Of a stretch of 64,000 nucleotides of DNA, positions 47,451 through 59,826 are shown one piece after another. Both the position numbers and the translations under genes were made by a program. Positions within the stretch are counted from its first letter, which is position 1, and every line of letters begins with the position of its first letter. Source of the stretch: Drechmeria coniospora (lineage: Eukaryota; Ascomycota; Sordariomycetes; Hypocreales; Ophiocordycipitaceae); the NCBI RefSeq assembly GCF_001625195.1, contig NC_054389.1, forward strand, positions 5,018,520 to 5,082,519, in the 5' to 3' direction. The notes below the pieces were generated by a model. It worked only from the letters and a program-made list of their open reading frames with translations. It did not search any database and was not told where the DNA came from.

Positions 47451-48765
47451 ATGCCGGCATCGTCCAAGCCCGTCGCCCTCGTCGTCGGAGCCTCGCGCGG
47501 CATCGGTCGTCAAGTCGCCGTCGACCTCGCCCGGAACGGATATGCGGGTATGGAAGCGGCTACCTTGCTCACCCCCTCTGCCCTCGTTCTCTTTCTACCC
47601 TCCATCTCCCATCCCTTCCTTTCCCTTCTCGATTCCCACTCCACCCAACTGTGGCGAGGAACAAGTAGCTGACGCGCAGGATCTTGCCTCCCCCCTCTGT
47701 AGTCGTCGTTGCCGCCAAGTCCGTCAGCGATCCCGGCGTGCCCCTGCCATCACCGCCACCGGCTCCCAACTCGGCCGAGTCCACCATCACAACGGTCGCG
47801 CACGAAATCAATGACGCCGGCGGTGACGCCACGGCCATCCCCGTCGACGTCCGCCACGAGCGAAGCGTCAACGAGCTTGTACAAAAGACTCTTTCGGTGC
47901 GTTTCTCCCTTCGAGTCGACGACGGCGGCGGCCGAGAGCAGAATCAGAGTAGGCTGTGCAGCAAACGGCGAAGGCGCTGACCCGATGCTTTCTTCCAGAC
48001 CTATGGCCGCCTCGACGTTCTCGTCTACAACTCGGGCGCCATATTCTGGGCTCCCGTCCACGATACACCTTTGAAGCGCTTCCAGCTCATGCAGCGTGTC
48101 AACCCTGAGGGCCTCTATGCCGTTGTTCAAGCCGCCCTGCCGCACCTGCGCGATGCCGCTGCGAGGGGGGGCGCCCCCAAATCCACCTCCACCGCTGCCG
48201 GTCGCATCGTCGTCGTCAGCCCTCCCATCTACAGCCGCTTCTTCCGCGGCAAAACCGCCTACGCCATGGGCAAGGTCGCCATGAGCGTCCTCACCAAAGG
48301 CCTCGCCATGGACTTTGCCCGCCGCGGTGACGACGCCCTCGGCATGGCCATCACGAGCCTCTGGCCCGCCGTCGTGAGTCCATCTCCTTGAAAGCGGAAC
48401 AGAAAGCCAGAAGGGAAGTCTGACCCGACCCGACGCCAATCTTGCAGGCCATCGAGTCCGCAGCAACGGCGCCCATGACGGCAGCCAACCCCGACGAACG
48501 CAACGACCTCCGCAAAGCGACCATCTTCTCCGACGCCGTCCTCGCCATCCTCGCCGCGCCTCCCTCTGTCGTCAACGGCGAGCTGCTCCTCGACGAGGAC
48601 TTCCTTCGCGCCCACGCCGCCATCACCGACTTCTCCAAGTACAACGTCGTCCCCGGCACTACGCCCCGGCGCATCATGCCCGCCCGCCTGCCGGACCTCA
48701 CCGTCGCCGAGCAGGATGACGAGGGGAAGCGTTATGTCAGCGCCGCGGCAAAGTCGAGGTTGTGA
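47451..48765 (+). CDS. Short-chain dehydrogenase/reductase, HSDL2-like
   Basis: Exons 47451-47547, 47703-47896, 47999-48373 and 48448-48765 encode 327 residues. The Rossmann NAD(P) motif is VVGASRGIGRQVAVDLA near the N-terminus. The usual NNAG is replaced by NSGA (VLVYNSGAIFWAP). The catalytic set is Ser171 (VVVSPP), Tyr185 and Lys189 (AYAMGK). The C-terminal segment GELLLDEDFLR and SKYNVVPG matches the hydroxysteroid dehydrogenase-like 2 subgroup, whose animal members sit in peroxisomes and mitochondria, but there is no SCP2 sterol-carrier domain here. Between strands 2 and 3 is a Pro/Ser-rich insert (PGVPLPSPPPAPNS). Substrate is unknown. Introns of 155, 102 and 74 bp all have GT-AG ends and preserve frame. 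Confidence 0.9.
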
Positions 48766-49172
48766 GAGAATCAATCATCCATGTAATCAACACCACGACG
48801 CTTCCCTTTTGCTGCCCGCTTCATTCCTCGTGACGGTCAAAAGGAAGGGGGGGTGTGATGAAAAAAGAATGTAATATAATAAAAGTATGTTCGTGTGCTC
48901 CTCCCCTGACTATCTTATCAACTCTTGTATGCGAGACGGGCTTCTGCCACAGCTGCCCTTTGCCCTCTGCCTTTTGCCATTTGTCATTTGCCATTTTGCC
49001 ATCCGAAAGGTTCCCACCACATCCGCCATCTCGATTGCTCTCTGGTGTACAGCCTCTCAAACGCACAAGGACCCGTGCCCGTGCCCGTGTCGCCCTCCGT
49101 CGCCCTTCGTTCATCCTCTACCTCGACCAGATCGCTCCTGTCCATCCATTCCAGCTCCCGCCCTTCCCTCTC
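48766..49172. other. Convergent intergenic region with degenerate TGCC(A/T)TTTG repeats
   Basis: The SDR and YTA7 genes converge here. Around 48950-49010 there is a run of imperfect TGCCNTTTG/TGCCATTT words. A CCGTGCCCGTGCCCGTG stretch lies near 49075. No gene was recognised. Confidence 0.5.
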
Positions 49173-52100
49173 TCATTCTTGGCTCGCCGGGGCCATCCCT
49201 TGCATCACTTCAATCTCGCCAATCGTATCGTTAAACACTTTCGTCACGTGCCCGAGCACCTTCATCCGGTTCCACTCGTGTCGGCTGCTCCAAATCTCGT
49301 CCATCAGCTCCCGGTTGATCTGCTCGAGCTGCTCGATCGTGCATCCGGACGTGCCGTCCGTCACCTCGACCAAGAAGTTCTCCACGGCGCCCTCGACCGA
49401 GAGGGGCTGAGACGCCGACGACCCCATGTTCCGCAGATGCGCCTCCTCGTCCACCTGCACCTCCTGGGACCGCGCCGGAGCGCCTGCGCTGCGCGATCCA
49501 GCCTCTCCCATCCGCGCCTGCGACGGCGAGGATAGGGGACTCGGCCCGGCGTTGCCTCGCGCGAGCCCGTGCGCCTGCGAGTGCGGCCACATGTCGTCGC
49601 TGCTCGTCACCTGGCTCTGCGGAGGCAGCGTGTCCGGGATGTCCGTCGTGTCGCCGTCGTTGCCCTGCCCGTGGCTGCGCCTCTCGCCCGCCAGGCCGTT
49701 GGTGAGCTGTGTGCTCCAGTTGGACGACCGGTGGTGAGTCGACGCATCCGACGTCTTGGTCGTCGATGCATCGTTCAGCACCGCCGAAGGAGACACCCCC
49801 GCGGGCAGTGACGTGACGGCCGACCTTTGAGAAATCTGCGTCATGCCGCCGGCGGTCGTCACGGGTTCCTCCTCGGACGACTTGGCCGGTGGTCCCATCG
49901 CCAACGATGGCTGCGTCGGTGCCCCGCTCACCTCCTCGTCGAGGCCGCTCATCCGCACGTCACCCTTTGGCGCTTCCGAAGGCTCGGGCATGCCGTTGCC
50001 GACGCCATGCGGCACCGGCTCGCCCGCCGGCCCCGGCTCGCTCGCCTCCCTCTGGCCGTTCACCATCGGGCTGCGCAGCCGGAAACGAGCCGTGGTCCGC
50101 GATCCGGGTACGGGCTCTCCCAGCATCACGGGACCCGCTGCGTCGCTGTCGTTGCCGCCCGCCTGCTCGGACTGGAACGCGTCCGTGATGGACTGCATCG
50201 CCTTCTGCTTCCGCTCCTTCTCCGCCGACTCCTTGGCCCGCTGCATCTGCCGTTGGTAGAGGGCCTCCCAGTCGACGTGACCGGTTCCGATCTCGATGCT
50301 CGCGACGTCCACCTCGACGTTGCTCAGCAGCTCGTTGGCCTTTAGTGTTCGTTCCTTGTCGCCGATGTTCTTTGCATCCTTGGCGAGCGCCTTGATGTCG
50401 AACAGAAAGTCTTGCGGGCGCGCGTAGTAGCCGTTGGACAGCCGCTCCTCGATCGTCGTCGTCTCCAAGTTGTAGTAGCTTTTCCCCGTCGACGTGCAAC
50501 GCAAGATGTCGTGCCCATTTTTGTCCTTGACGATCTCGTACGGCCGATGCACGCGATCCAACTCCTGCGCAATGTCGGGTCGGACAAAGTTAGGGTCCGA
50601 TTCCGAGAACAAGTAGTCGATCTGGGCCTGCGCGATGACCGGTTGCCGAAGTTTCTTGTACTTCCGATTGATCTGGTCCATGATCGGCTGCAGCTGGATC
50701 TTCAGCGCGTTCAGCAGCTGGTGGTCCCTCTTCTGCACCATCTTCCTCTCCGCCTTGGTCGGCGGTCGGGGCTGGATCGGTGGAGCAACCGGTAGCTCTT
50801 CCAGAGTGCGCCTCTTGCGGTTCTCTGGATCGGGGAATTCGCCCGGCTTCTTCTTGACGTACTCGAGCGTTGCGGAAAAGTACTCCATTCGGTTTGCCTG
50901 CGGGAGAGAAAAAGGCGGAAACGGTGAGCGTCAAGTGGTGCCGGCTCGGGGTCATGAATGAAACTTACCCGCTCCGGCCGAGGAATCTCCATCCGATTCT
51001 TGCGAGAGAAGCCGAAAAAGTCGCGGACCAGATCGCCGGGGAGCTCCCCCTTTTCGCACTCGGCCGTGGCCAGCAGAAGCACCGGGTCCGTGGGCGAAAT
51101 CGATCGGAGCATCGTCTGGAAGGTGATGAGGGCCACCGTCCCCGTCAACGTCGCATACCAAGCATCGATGTTGGGGATGTAGATGACGCTGGGCTTATGC
51201 CGGCGGACCTCGGTGAAGAGACCGACGATGACCTGCTCCATCGACTGCTGCACGTCAGCGAGCGTTCACAACACGACATCAAACTTTTGCACTCGCGCAC
51301 TTACCCGTCCGTCCGCGAGCAGGCTCGGCAGGTCAAAGTTTTGCACATGAACTCCTTCAATGTAATGCAACAGGGACGAGGCGATGTACGTCTGGCCCAT
51401 GCCGTGAACCCCGTAAATCAAGAATCGGGGCCGAAAGACGCGAGATCGTTCAAACTCCTGGTGCATTACCTCGCGGCCGAACCCGTGGTCGTCGTCGTCG
51501 AACTGCTCGTACATGGCCTCCTCCAACGCCGTCATCTTCTTCTTGCGAGGGAGCAGGTGATCAAGAGCACGCTTTGCTTCGCCGAGCTGGGCACGGAGCA
51601 GGGGCTCCACGGATCGCGGAAGGGGCTGCGCTCCGGATGTCGCGGACCGCTCCGACGACGGGATGAGCTTCTTGATGGAAATCATAAAGTCGGACGCATG
51701 GACCGCGATCTTGTCCGCATCGACCACGAGCTTCTCTCCAGAGGAGTATATCTGGGGGTAGGTGCGCTGGATCGAGTTGAGCGCCGCTTCCGTGCACAGA
51801 GCTCGCAGGTCGGCACCGCCATAGCCCTTTGTCTTGTCCGCGAGGGAGACTTTGAACGGTTCCGACAGGCCCCAATCCTTGGTGTGGATGTCGAGGATGG
51901 ATCGACGGCCTTCCAAGTCCGGCAGGGGAAAGTAGAACTCTCGGTCGAAGCGTCCGGGCCGACGGAGAGCAGGATCGATGTTGTCTGGTCTGTTGGTGGC
52001 GCCGATGACGATGACCTGGCCACGGCCATCCATACCGTCCATGAGGGCCAGCAGCGTCGAGACGATGGACGCGTGGATCTGTTCCTGCTTGCTGGAGCGC

Positions 52101-54178
52101 ACCGGCGCCAGTCCATCGATCTCGTCGAAGAAGATGATGCTGGGCTGCGTCTTCCTGGCTTCTTCGAAGAGCAGGCGCAGCTGCTTCTCGGCCTCGCCAA
52201 CCCACTTGCTCAACGCGTCGGCTCCTTTGCGCATGTAGAAGGAGATCTTTCTGCCCCCGGAGCCGACCGAGTTGGCCAGGGCGCGGGCGAGCAACGTCTT
52301 GCCGGTGCCGGGAGGGCCGTGGAAGAGGACGCCACGGGGCGGCGTAACGTGAAACTTGGTGAAGAGCTCGGGGTAGAGGAGCGGAAGCTGGACCATCTCC
52401 TTGAGCTGGTCAATGTGTCCCTGGAGACCTCCGACCTTGCTGAAGTCGACGTTGAGGTCGACGCCTAGAGGATCCGCGTCCGCAAGCGCCTTGCGATCCT
52501 TGATCTTGCCGACGTTGGGCGCCGTGCCGGCGTTGTCGGCCATGAGACCGGCACCTCCGGGCAGAAAGCCGCCGGGCGTAGCAGAGGTGGGCGTCAAGCC
52601 CACGTTGCCGGCAACGCTCGACCGATGGACCATCTCGTCATCGCTGCTGTCGGAATCCGCTCCGCCCGCCGCACCGGTTCCCCAGGGACCGGCAAGCAGG
52701 GAGCCAACGCCGCCGCCGCCGCCAAAGGGGCCGAAGGTGGTGTTGAGATGGCGCTCCCAGCCGCCGCCGCCCCTCCCCCGGCGATTCCGGGATGGGGTCG
52801 GCGCGGCATCGGCAGCTTCCTCTTCCTCGATGTTTGCCGAGGTCAACGGCGGCATGTAATAGTTGACCCTGGTGCGAGCCCGCCTTGTTGGTTCTTGGTA
52901 CACAATGGGGGACTCGTGCCTCTGTCGGCGTCGTGGGCGTGACGACTGGCGCAGCTCGCGAGCTTCCTCGTTCAGCTCGTCGAGGTCGAAGTCGGGCTCC
53001 TCGTCTCCGGAGTCTTCGTGGCGGCCAGCGGTACGGGCCCTCTGCTGATTCGTCCTACCTCGAGGCGTGGGGCTGTCGTCGTCGTCCTGCTGCTTCCCCT
53101 CCTTGTCGGTGCCCGACATTTCTGCATCCTCGGATTCATCGCCTGGTTCAAAGTCGCTACTTGGTTCCTGAGTCGACTTCTTGCCGCGGGACCCACGTGT
53201 CAAGCGCCGCGAGGGGGCCGCTTTGGCATCAGCATCCGAGTCGCCCTCTTCGTTGATAGAGGTAACTGCGCGGGAAGCTCGCGTCCTGCGGATAGCACGA
53301 ACGTCGTCGTCGTCGTCGTCGTCGTCGTCGCAGTCCGCTTCAGCCTTGGGCGCCTCTTGGGCTTCCTCGACGTTTTCACTGGCCATGGCGGTGTCATTCA
53401 TCTCTTGGTCATCTCCCTTCGGCTGTTCAACGAGATCATGAGCTGGGGACATGGGAGCCGGATCTTCCGCTTCGCGCACACCAGGTGCACTGCTCTCTTG
53501 GGTCGCCTCCTGGATCGGCTCTATCGGTTCAGGGGCGATCTTGAGGCCTTTCATGGCGCGGGATGACCGCCGCATGCGGGTAAATGTCTCCGGACTCTTG
53601 CTGCGCGAGTCGCGGGACGTGACGGCGTGTCGACCCGAATTGGAAAGCTCAACAAACTCCTCGGCATCGGCGGTGCTTGCACGCGTTGTTCTGCGAGTGG
53701 CAGACACTGCAGCCGCCTTGGGAACCTTGAGCCTGACAAGCCTCCGGGATGTTGACACGCCCGGCTCTGGTTTCGTTTCCGGGTCATCGTCGTCGTCTTC
53801 ATCCTTCGGGTCTTCGTTCTCGTCATCTTTCAGGTCCACCTCTTCGTCCTCGCTGCTCTCCTTGTAGGTGTTGTGGCTGCGGGCGGCCTTTCGAACCCGG
53901 CGGCCCGCGGCGTTGACGGGGGCATCCGAGTTTTCCTCCGACTCGGACTCGGCGAAAGAGCCTTCATCTTGGCTGTCCGACAGCTCCTCGTCATCTTCGT
54001 CTATGTCGGAACCTCGGTATCGGTGCCCCCTGCTGCGGCCAGGACGGGAACCACGCGAGGGACGTGCCTTTTTGGAACTTCGTCTAACGGGGACCTCGGC
54101 GGGATCAAAGTTCTCGTCCTCGGAGTCGGATTTGTTGGGATCAAAATCCTCGAGCAACCGCTTGCGCTTATTGGCCAT
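49173..54178 (-). CDS. YTA7: AAA ATPase with bromodomain, YTA7/ATAD2 family
   Basis: Exons 54178-51305, 51247-50969 and 50897-49173 encode 1625 residues. The N-terminal ~530 residues are acidic and disordered, with Asp/Glu runs and basic patches. AAA1 has an intact Walker A (GPPGTGKT, about residue 620), Walker B (IIFFDEIDG, about 683) and sensor/arginine region (GATNRPDNIDPALRRPGRFDRE). AAA2 is degenerate: GVHGMGQTY (about 921) has Gln for the Walker A Lys, and VIYIPNID replaces Walker B. A bromodomain-like module spans about 1105-1240. The Ser/Pro-rich tail ends GEIEVMQGMAPASQE. Yta7/ATAD2 hexamers act on histone H3-H4 and nucleosome density in the nucleus (family knowledge). Introns are 57 and 71 bp, phase 0. 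The acceptor of intron 1 is a CAGCAG site, so one Gln is optional. Confidence 0.94.
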
Positions 54179-57100
54179 GGCTGTATGTTCGGATATTGCG
54201 GGTGAGTGGTAGTGTTCGCGGTCGAATGAGAAAATCGAAGGTAAGGTATCGTATCGTTTCGAATGTCCAGAATAACGATCGGTGAAGAAAGGGGTCGGTC
54301 GCCGGCACGTCGTCAAGGGACTTGGCAGAGGATCAGCCCGAGGGTAGGCGGCGGAAAGAGAGCAATAGAATTTGTGTGCCTACCATGAGAGAGGTGACAG
54401 TTTTTGTTCGTTGGAGGGATGCTATGCGTCGCGAGAAAGATGCATGGGACGGCGTGAATGGCGCGAAGTCGCGGACGAAAGACAATGGTAGCGATAATGC
54501 ATGAGCCGCCGTCGAACTGCAGCTATGGCATCCGAGAAAAGGTACAAAGAATACAGGAACGTTTTTCAAGCGACAAGACAGCGCCCGGTTCCGGTATCCG
54601 TTGGTGGTGAGGTGACTTTGCGGTGCGACGGCAGGCGGCAGTTCACCTGTCGATAGTCGCGTCGTTCGTCGCGGGTATTCCAAGAGTATTCCACCCAGTC
54701 AGCATGTTGTACGAGCACCTGCAAAAGACTAGGGGAGGGATGGTGCTCCTCACGTGCAGGGGTGCTGATTAAGCGTGGTCCGACCGCGTTTGCCTGCCAA
54801 ACTTCCAGGCCACTATTTTATGCTGCAGCACAGGCACAAGTACATGTACATGTGCAGGCACTGTGCGGAGTTGCAGTACTTGCATACAAACAAGTACGGA
54901 GTACGGAGGAATACAGTTAGTATTAATACTGTAACACGGAGTACTCCGTACTCACTCCATATGTACCTGTACATTTACTGTAAACGCTGCGGGACGAAGC
55001 GAACCGAACGAAGAAGCATAGAGATGGTGAGGCGTCCATCAACGGAGCTGCAGTCAACGGGTCTTTTCGTCATGAAATCGATAAATATCCAAAGAAGTGG
55101 GCATTCATCTTTTTCGGCAAGGAAGCACCATCCACAGCGGCCCATCCAAAACCCTACATCGATCGATTGGTGTGGTGTGTCTTTGCGAGCGCTCCTCGGT
55201 GCGAAGCAACAATGAAGAGAAACCAATATTGAATGCACACAAGCTCTATGCAAGGACCCCGTTCGAGTTGATGGCCGTTTCAGCGCTCGAATTGGGCAAT
55301 GGTTCGGCCCATTGTCGCATCGGTCGCATGTATCGTGTCAAGAACGATGGATTGATGCGGTTGGAGATGGGCCGGTATGAACTCTATCAATGGTTCAGCA
55401 ACAGGCGTCATCCTCATCCATTCCGTGGCTGGAAAAGAAGTGATTTTTCCGCGAAAGGCAATGCCGACTGCTGACTGTCGGCAGCGGCGGTACCAGATGG
55501 AAGCGGGTAACACGGTCAAAATTGGACGAACAGTATCGGTCCCTCCATATCGGTCATCGTAAATGCGCAAGGCGGCAGAGAGCTGCCCAAACGATGCCGC
55601 TCGTCAGCTGGTCCCTATCCGGCCGCCTTGGCTGATAGAGCCAGCCGTTTGGTCCAGCCTCATATGCGTCACAAGGGTCATGTTCCTCGTGCCCTATGAT
55701 TGGGCTTTGCGTTTGCTGCTGAATGCTCGCTTCAGCCCTGCATGCACGCCTCGTTCGCCTTCAACAGGCTCCAAGCAAATCGGGTTCACCAATGCCCGGG
55801 ATGTAAGATGTCGGATATCGTGTCGTTGGTCGCTCGCGGGCAAGTACCCACAATGGAATGATAATTCCTGAGGGCTGCAGGAGAGGCATACGTAAGTGTT
55901 GTTGTATGCAGGTGGTACGAGTACGCGAAAAGGAAAGGCTGTCGGCAAGTGTATGTATATGAATAACGTCCTAACCCTTTCTTTCTTGATTGAGCTCGCA
56001 GTTCGAAAGCCATCGTGGTCTTCCCCTTGCTCCCCGAGTCGATCCAACTGTGCTTTTGATTAAACTAGTTCCAGCTGGTTACTCTACTGCAACGCAGTCT
56101 TATTCCAATCGTCGCGGGTGGCTCCTCCGGCATCCTCAACTCATCCGCGATACATTCACTGCCTGTTACTCCGCTCCGTACATGGGAGGGTAGACAATAG
56201 AGAATAATACCTTACCCTGCATCGTTCCGGTGCAGTGGGTAACTTTCAGTCCCCATCGGATCGGAGCCAGGAATCCCCCTGCGGAGAAGAGTGGACGCCC
56301 GAGCATGATGGCTGGTGGTAGCAAGCCCATTGACAAGCCGTCCCTCTCCAGGGTCAAGGTGCGCTCATCCCGTCACAACTACCTTCGGGGGCACTGCAAT
56401 ATTGAGTATGAAAGTAGCGGACAGCATCCTACTCCAGCAATGTCTCGGGCTCCGGTTCCGGCACCGTCCCAGAATCACCATCCAACTCGTCGACGTTCTC
56501 GACATCCCTTCGCAAGACGTCGACCTCCTGGACCAGGCCCACTCCCAAGGTCAACGTGCACACCACGTGTGGCCGGCACACTGATCAGTTCTTTTTTGGC
56601 GGACCATCACTGCGGGAGCTTGCGCGATCGGTCATGAAGAAGGACTAGGATTCACTGGACACGATTGAGAGTGTCTGGGCATGTCCCATGACGGCGCAGG
56701 CGTATGAGCGTCTCGCTGTTGATGAGCACGGTACATACGACACGCACCACGGGTTATGGACCACAGAATGAACGACAGCACTGGTTACCATGGTACCAGT
56801 TCCTATGTCAGCGTTGCTCAACAGAATGAAACTCGCGCTCGAGAGAGGCGAGTCACGAGGTGGCGGGAAAGGGAAGGGCACAGTTGCATCCCAGGAAGCA
56901 AGGATTTCATTGTTGGATTGTTGTGTGATACCCCGATTGTAGATGGCATGAAGTCGTGCCGAATCCAGTGTGGGTTCGAGCAGGATAAATCGTCCCCGCC
57001 GCTGCATTGCCATTGCCATGTGGAATGAATGTCGTTTCGATCCTGAGCCGACAATTTTGTGTTGATCATGAGGCAGGCCGAGAGGCCTTGGGGTCTTTGT

Positions 57101-59640
57101 AAGTCACTTGCTCGTCAAATTTGCGTCAAACATACGACGGAAAATCATCATGGCCAGAATGAACCCCAGTGGCGAGAGAAGGTGTGCGATATGTTCGCGC
57201 CGCGCCATGGTAACCATTCACTGGTGGCTGGCTGACGGGCTTTGTCCTGCGACTTGATGCCGACGCAGTAGCTTAGCCGGTGTCACTGTCATCGTCATCG
57301 TCCGAGGATACACAGGCGGATGCTTCCGTTCGTGCTCAGGCTCGCGTGCAGCCTCTGGCTTCCTTGCGGATCTGACTTGGCACGTACCAGACACAGAAGG
57401 TTTCCTCCTCGCTCGCAACCGCGGTCGATACGCCCACTCGATGCGGCGGTTGCTGTATTCGGGACATGCGTTATTAGAACTGATTCGCCTCTTCTGGCTC
57501 TGCTCGAGGTTGTCTTCGCCATTGAATGTGAAAGGCGTTGTCACGCGTAGCAAGCGTAGTTGCCTCAGGGTTCTCGGGTTCTCCTTCGTTCATGTCATGC
57601 AGGAGGCGGTCTACTAATAGACTAGAGGGAGCAGTTAGTTCCTAGGCTCGGGGGAAGGTACGATATCCAGACTGTATCAGATGCCACCTACCACGTGCAA
57701 GAACGTGTATAGGTGCACGCACGCACCCAAGGTGCAGCTGTTTGTCCTTGGTTCCCTTCATTACAGGTTCGTGCCCACACTTCTAACATGCATGCATCCA
57801 TCATTGGAATCGCGAACAAGCATTACTAATGCAACATGTCTGCGTGACGTAGATGCCGCAGTGGCGATTGCGGGCAGAAGCTCTTAGGAATGTCGGGCTC
57901 GGATGCACGGACGATGCCGTCATTTGACGCCGGGCGAACAGACGTCTGCGACAAACGACAAACAAAGCGGAATTCATCTGCCCTCCATCCGGTATCTCGT
58001 CGACGTCGAAGGGCAACTTGGAGCCTTCGGAACGCAAACCACCCCGAAATTCGCCATATAGGGTAGGCAAGCCATCAAGTGGTCGCCAGGCAACCGCGGC
58101 TTGCTGTCGGACATGGAGGCTTGTTGCTAGGCCTCAGCCTCTGCCCGGGGGGGTTCGTATCATCTTCCGCCTCATCGCTGTGTGCCCAGTGACGCTAGAA
58201 CCAGATCTAGCTATTTTTCTTCGCGTGCCATGGCAGCATTGTTGCTACGACAAGGGCGTGCTTGGTAGGGTTGGAAAATGAACGGGGTAATGATGGGTAT
58301 TGTCAACGCAGCAGCGAATGCTTGCTCGGCTGACCTTGAGCTCTCCCGACAGCGAAATGCTGGACGTGAGCGAGTTTGACAACGAGTCTATCGCCAACAG
58401 TACCGTACGGTACTGCAAGGTACGGACGGACGGAGATGGCAAACGAGGACTTGATGGTTGCTCTGAAGATACCCCGCATCAAGTATCTTTCACGGAGTAA
58501 GTACAAGTAATCGGCTTGCGCAGCACGTGACTAAATGTGCAAAAGGAGTCGATAATGTGTATTATTACAAGCAGAAGTGAACAACAGTATTCTTATTTGT
58601 CACTGCCGTGGGAGCGATCTGATATATGCTATGCGGTAATAATCAGTACCCGATACTTCCGGACTCGCGGAGTTCCAGGGGTCAGTCATCGTCTGCCCTG
58701 CCCTGCAAGGCCTGCGGCCCCTGGTTCAACGTGGCGGGGCCAAAAAATGACTTGCCCAAGTCAAGTTGAAGGACGGTCGGTGGGTGCCAAGGCCAACAGT
58801 GCCCTCTCGGGGCAAGCACTTGCGTCAGTGCAGGGCGACTCAAAGGAGTACTTGCATGCACATGCATTAATTTCTTTGATAGCCATTACTTACTGTACGC
58901 ATCTCTCTGTATGTACTCCGTATCGTGAAAATGATGACCTGTCTGTGCAGTACCAGCCAGCGCACCAGCTCGAGTGCTTCTGGACACGTAGACCACGTGC
59001 GAGTTGCCGTCTCCCGTCAGTACCTACGTGTAAATACACGTACTGCAGGTATGTACAAGTGCCGCAAGTACCCGCATGCAACCGCACGCACTTGTACTGT
59101 ACAGTACGTGCACAAGGGTTCTGGATTCGATTAACAAGCCATGTCACCCCGTACCTGTTCCGTTTCGCGTGCCCGGCTTTGTTCGCATGAGGTTGAAGAA
59201 CGCTTTGATGCACATCAATGTCCCAGCCCGCTGGAGAAAGGCTGGACAGATGGAGAATCAGCCAGTTGAATGACTTCCCTGCTGGCTAGTTCCGTCTCGA
59301 ATCGGCCCTTGACCCCTTGCAAGGAGACAGGCTCGTACAGTACTGTCTCAGGTCGTCGACAGTACTTATATGCAGGTACTTCGTACTCGCATTCTACTCG
59401 TATTTGCGAGTCGGTACCTGGTAGGCAAGTACCTGGTCAAGCATGCACATGTATTCGTCTCCTGCCAGGGCTCGTCGCTGACGTGCGTCACCTCCATCAG
59501 GATCAGGCGAGCGACTCGCGTCCTGGCTAGTTCACTACAGGCAGGCAAACTTGTTACCATCTTTGCCGTCGCGTCCAGTCCACTTGCGACCGCATGTCGC
59601 TTCTCCGTCCGCTCTTCTGCTCTTGCTTCGCCACCCTTCA

Positions 59641-59826
<186 letters not shown>

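Noticed and set aside
50870..52468. 532-codon plus-strand open frame
   Set aside because: Antisense to YTA7, crossing two of its introns; no family resemblance.
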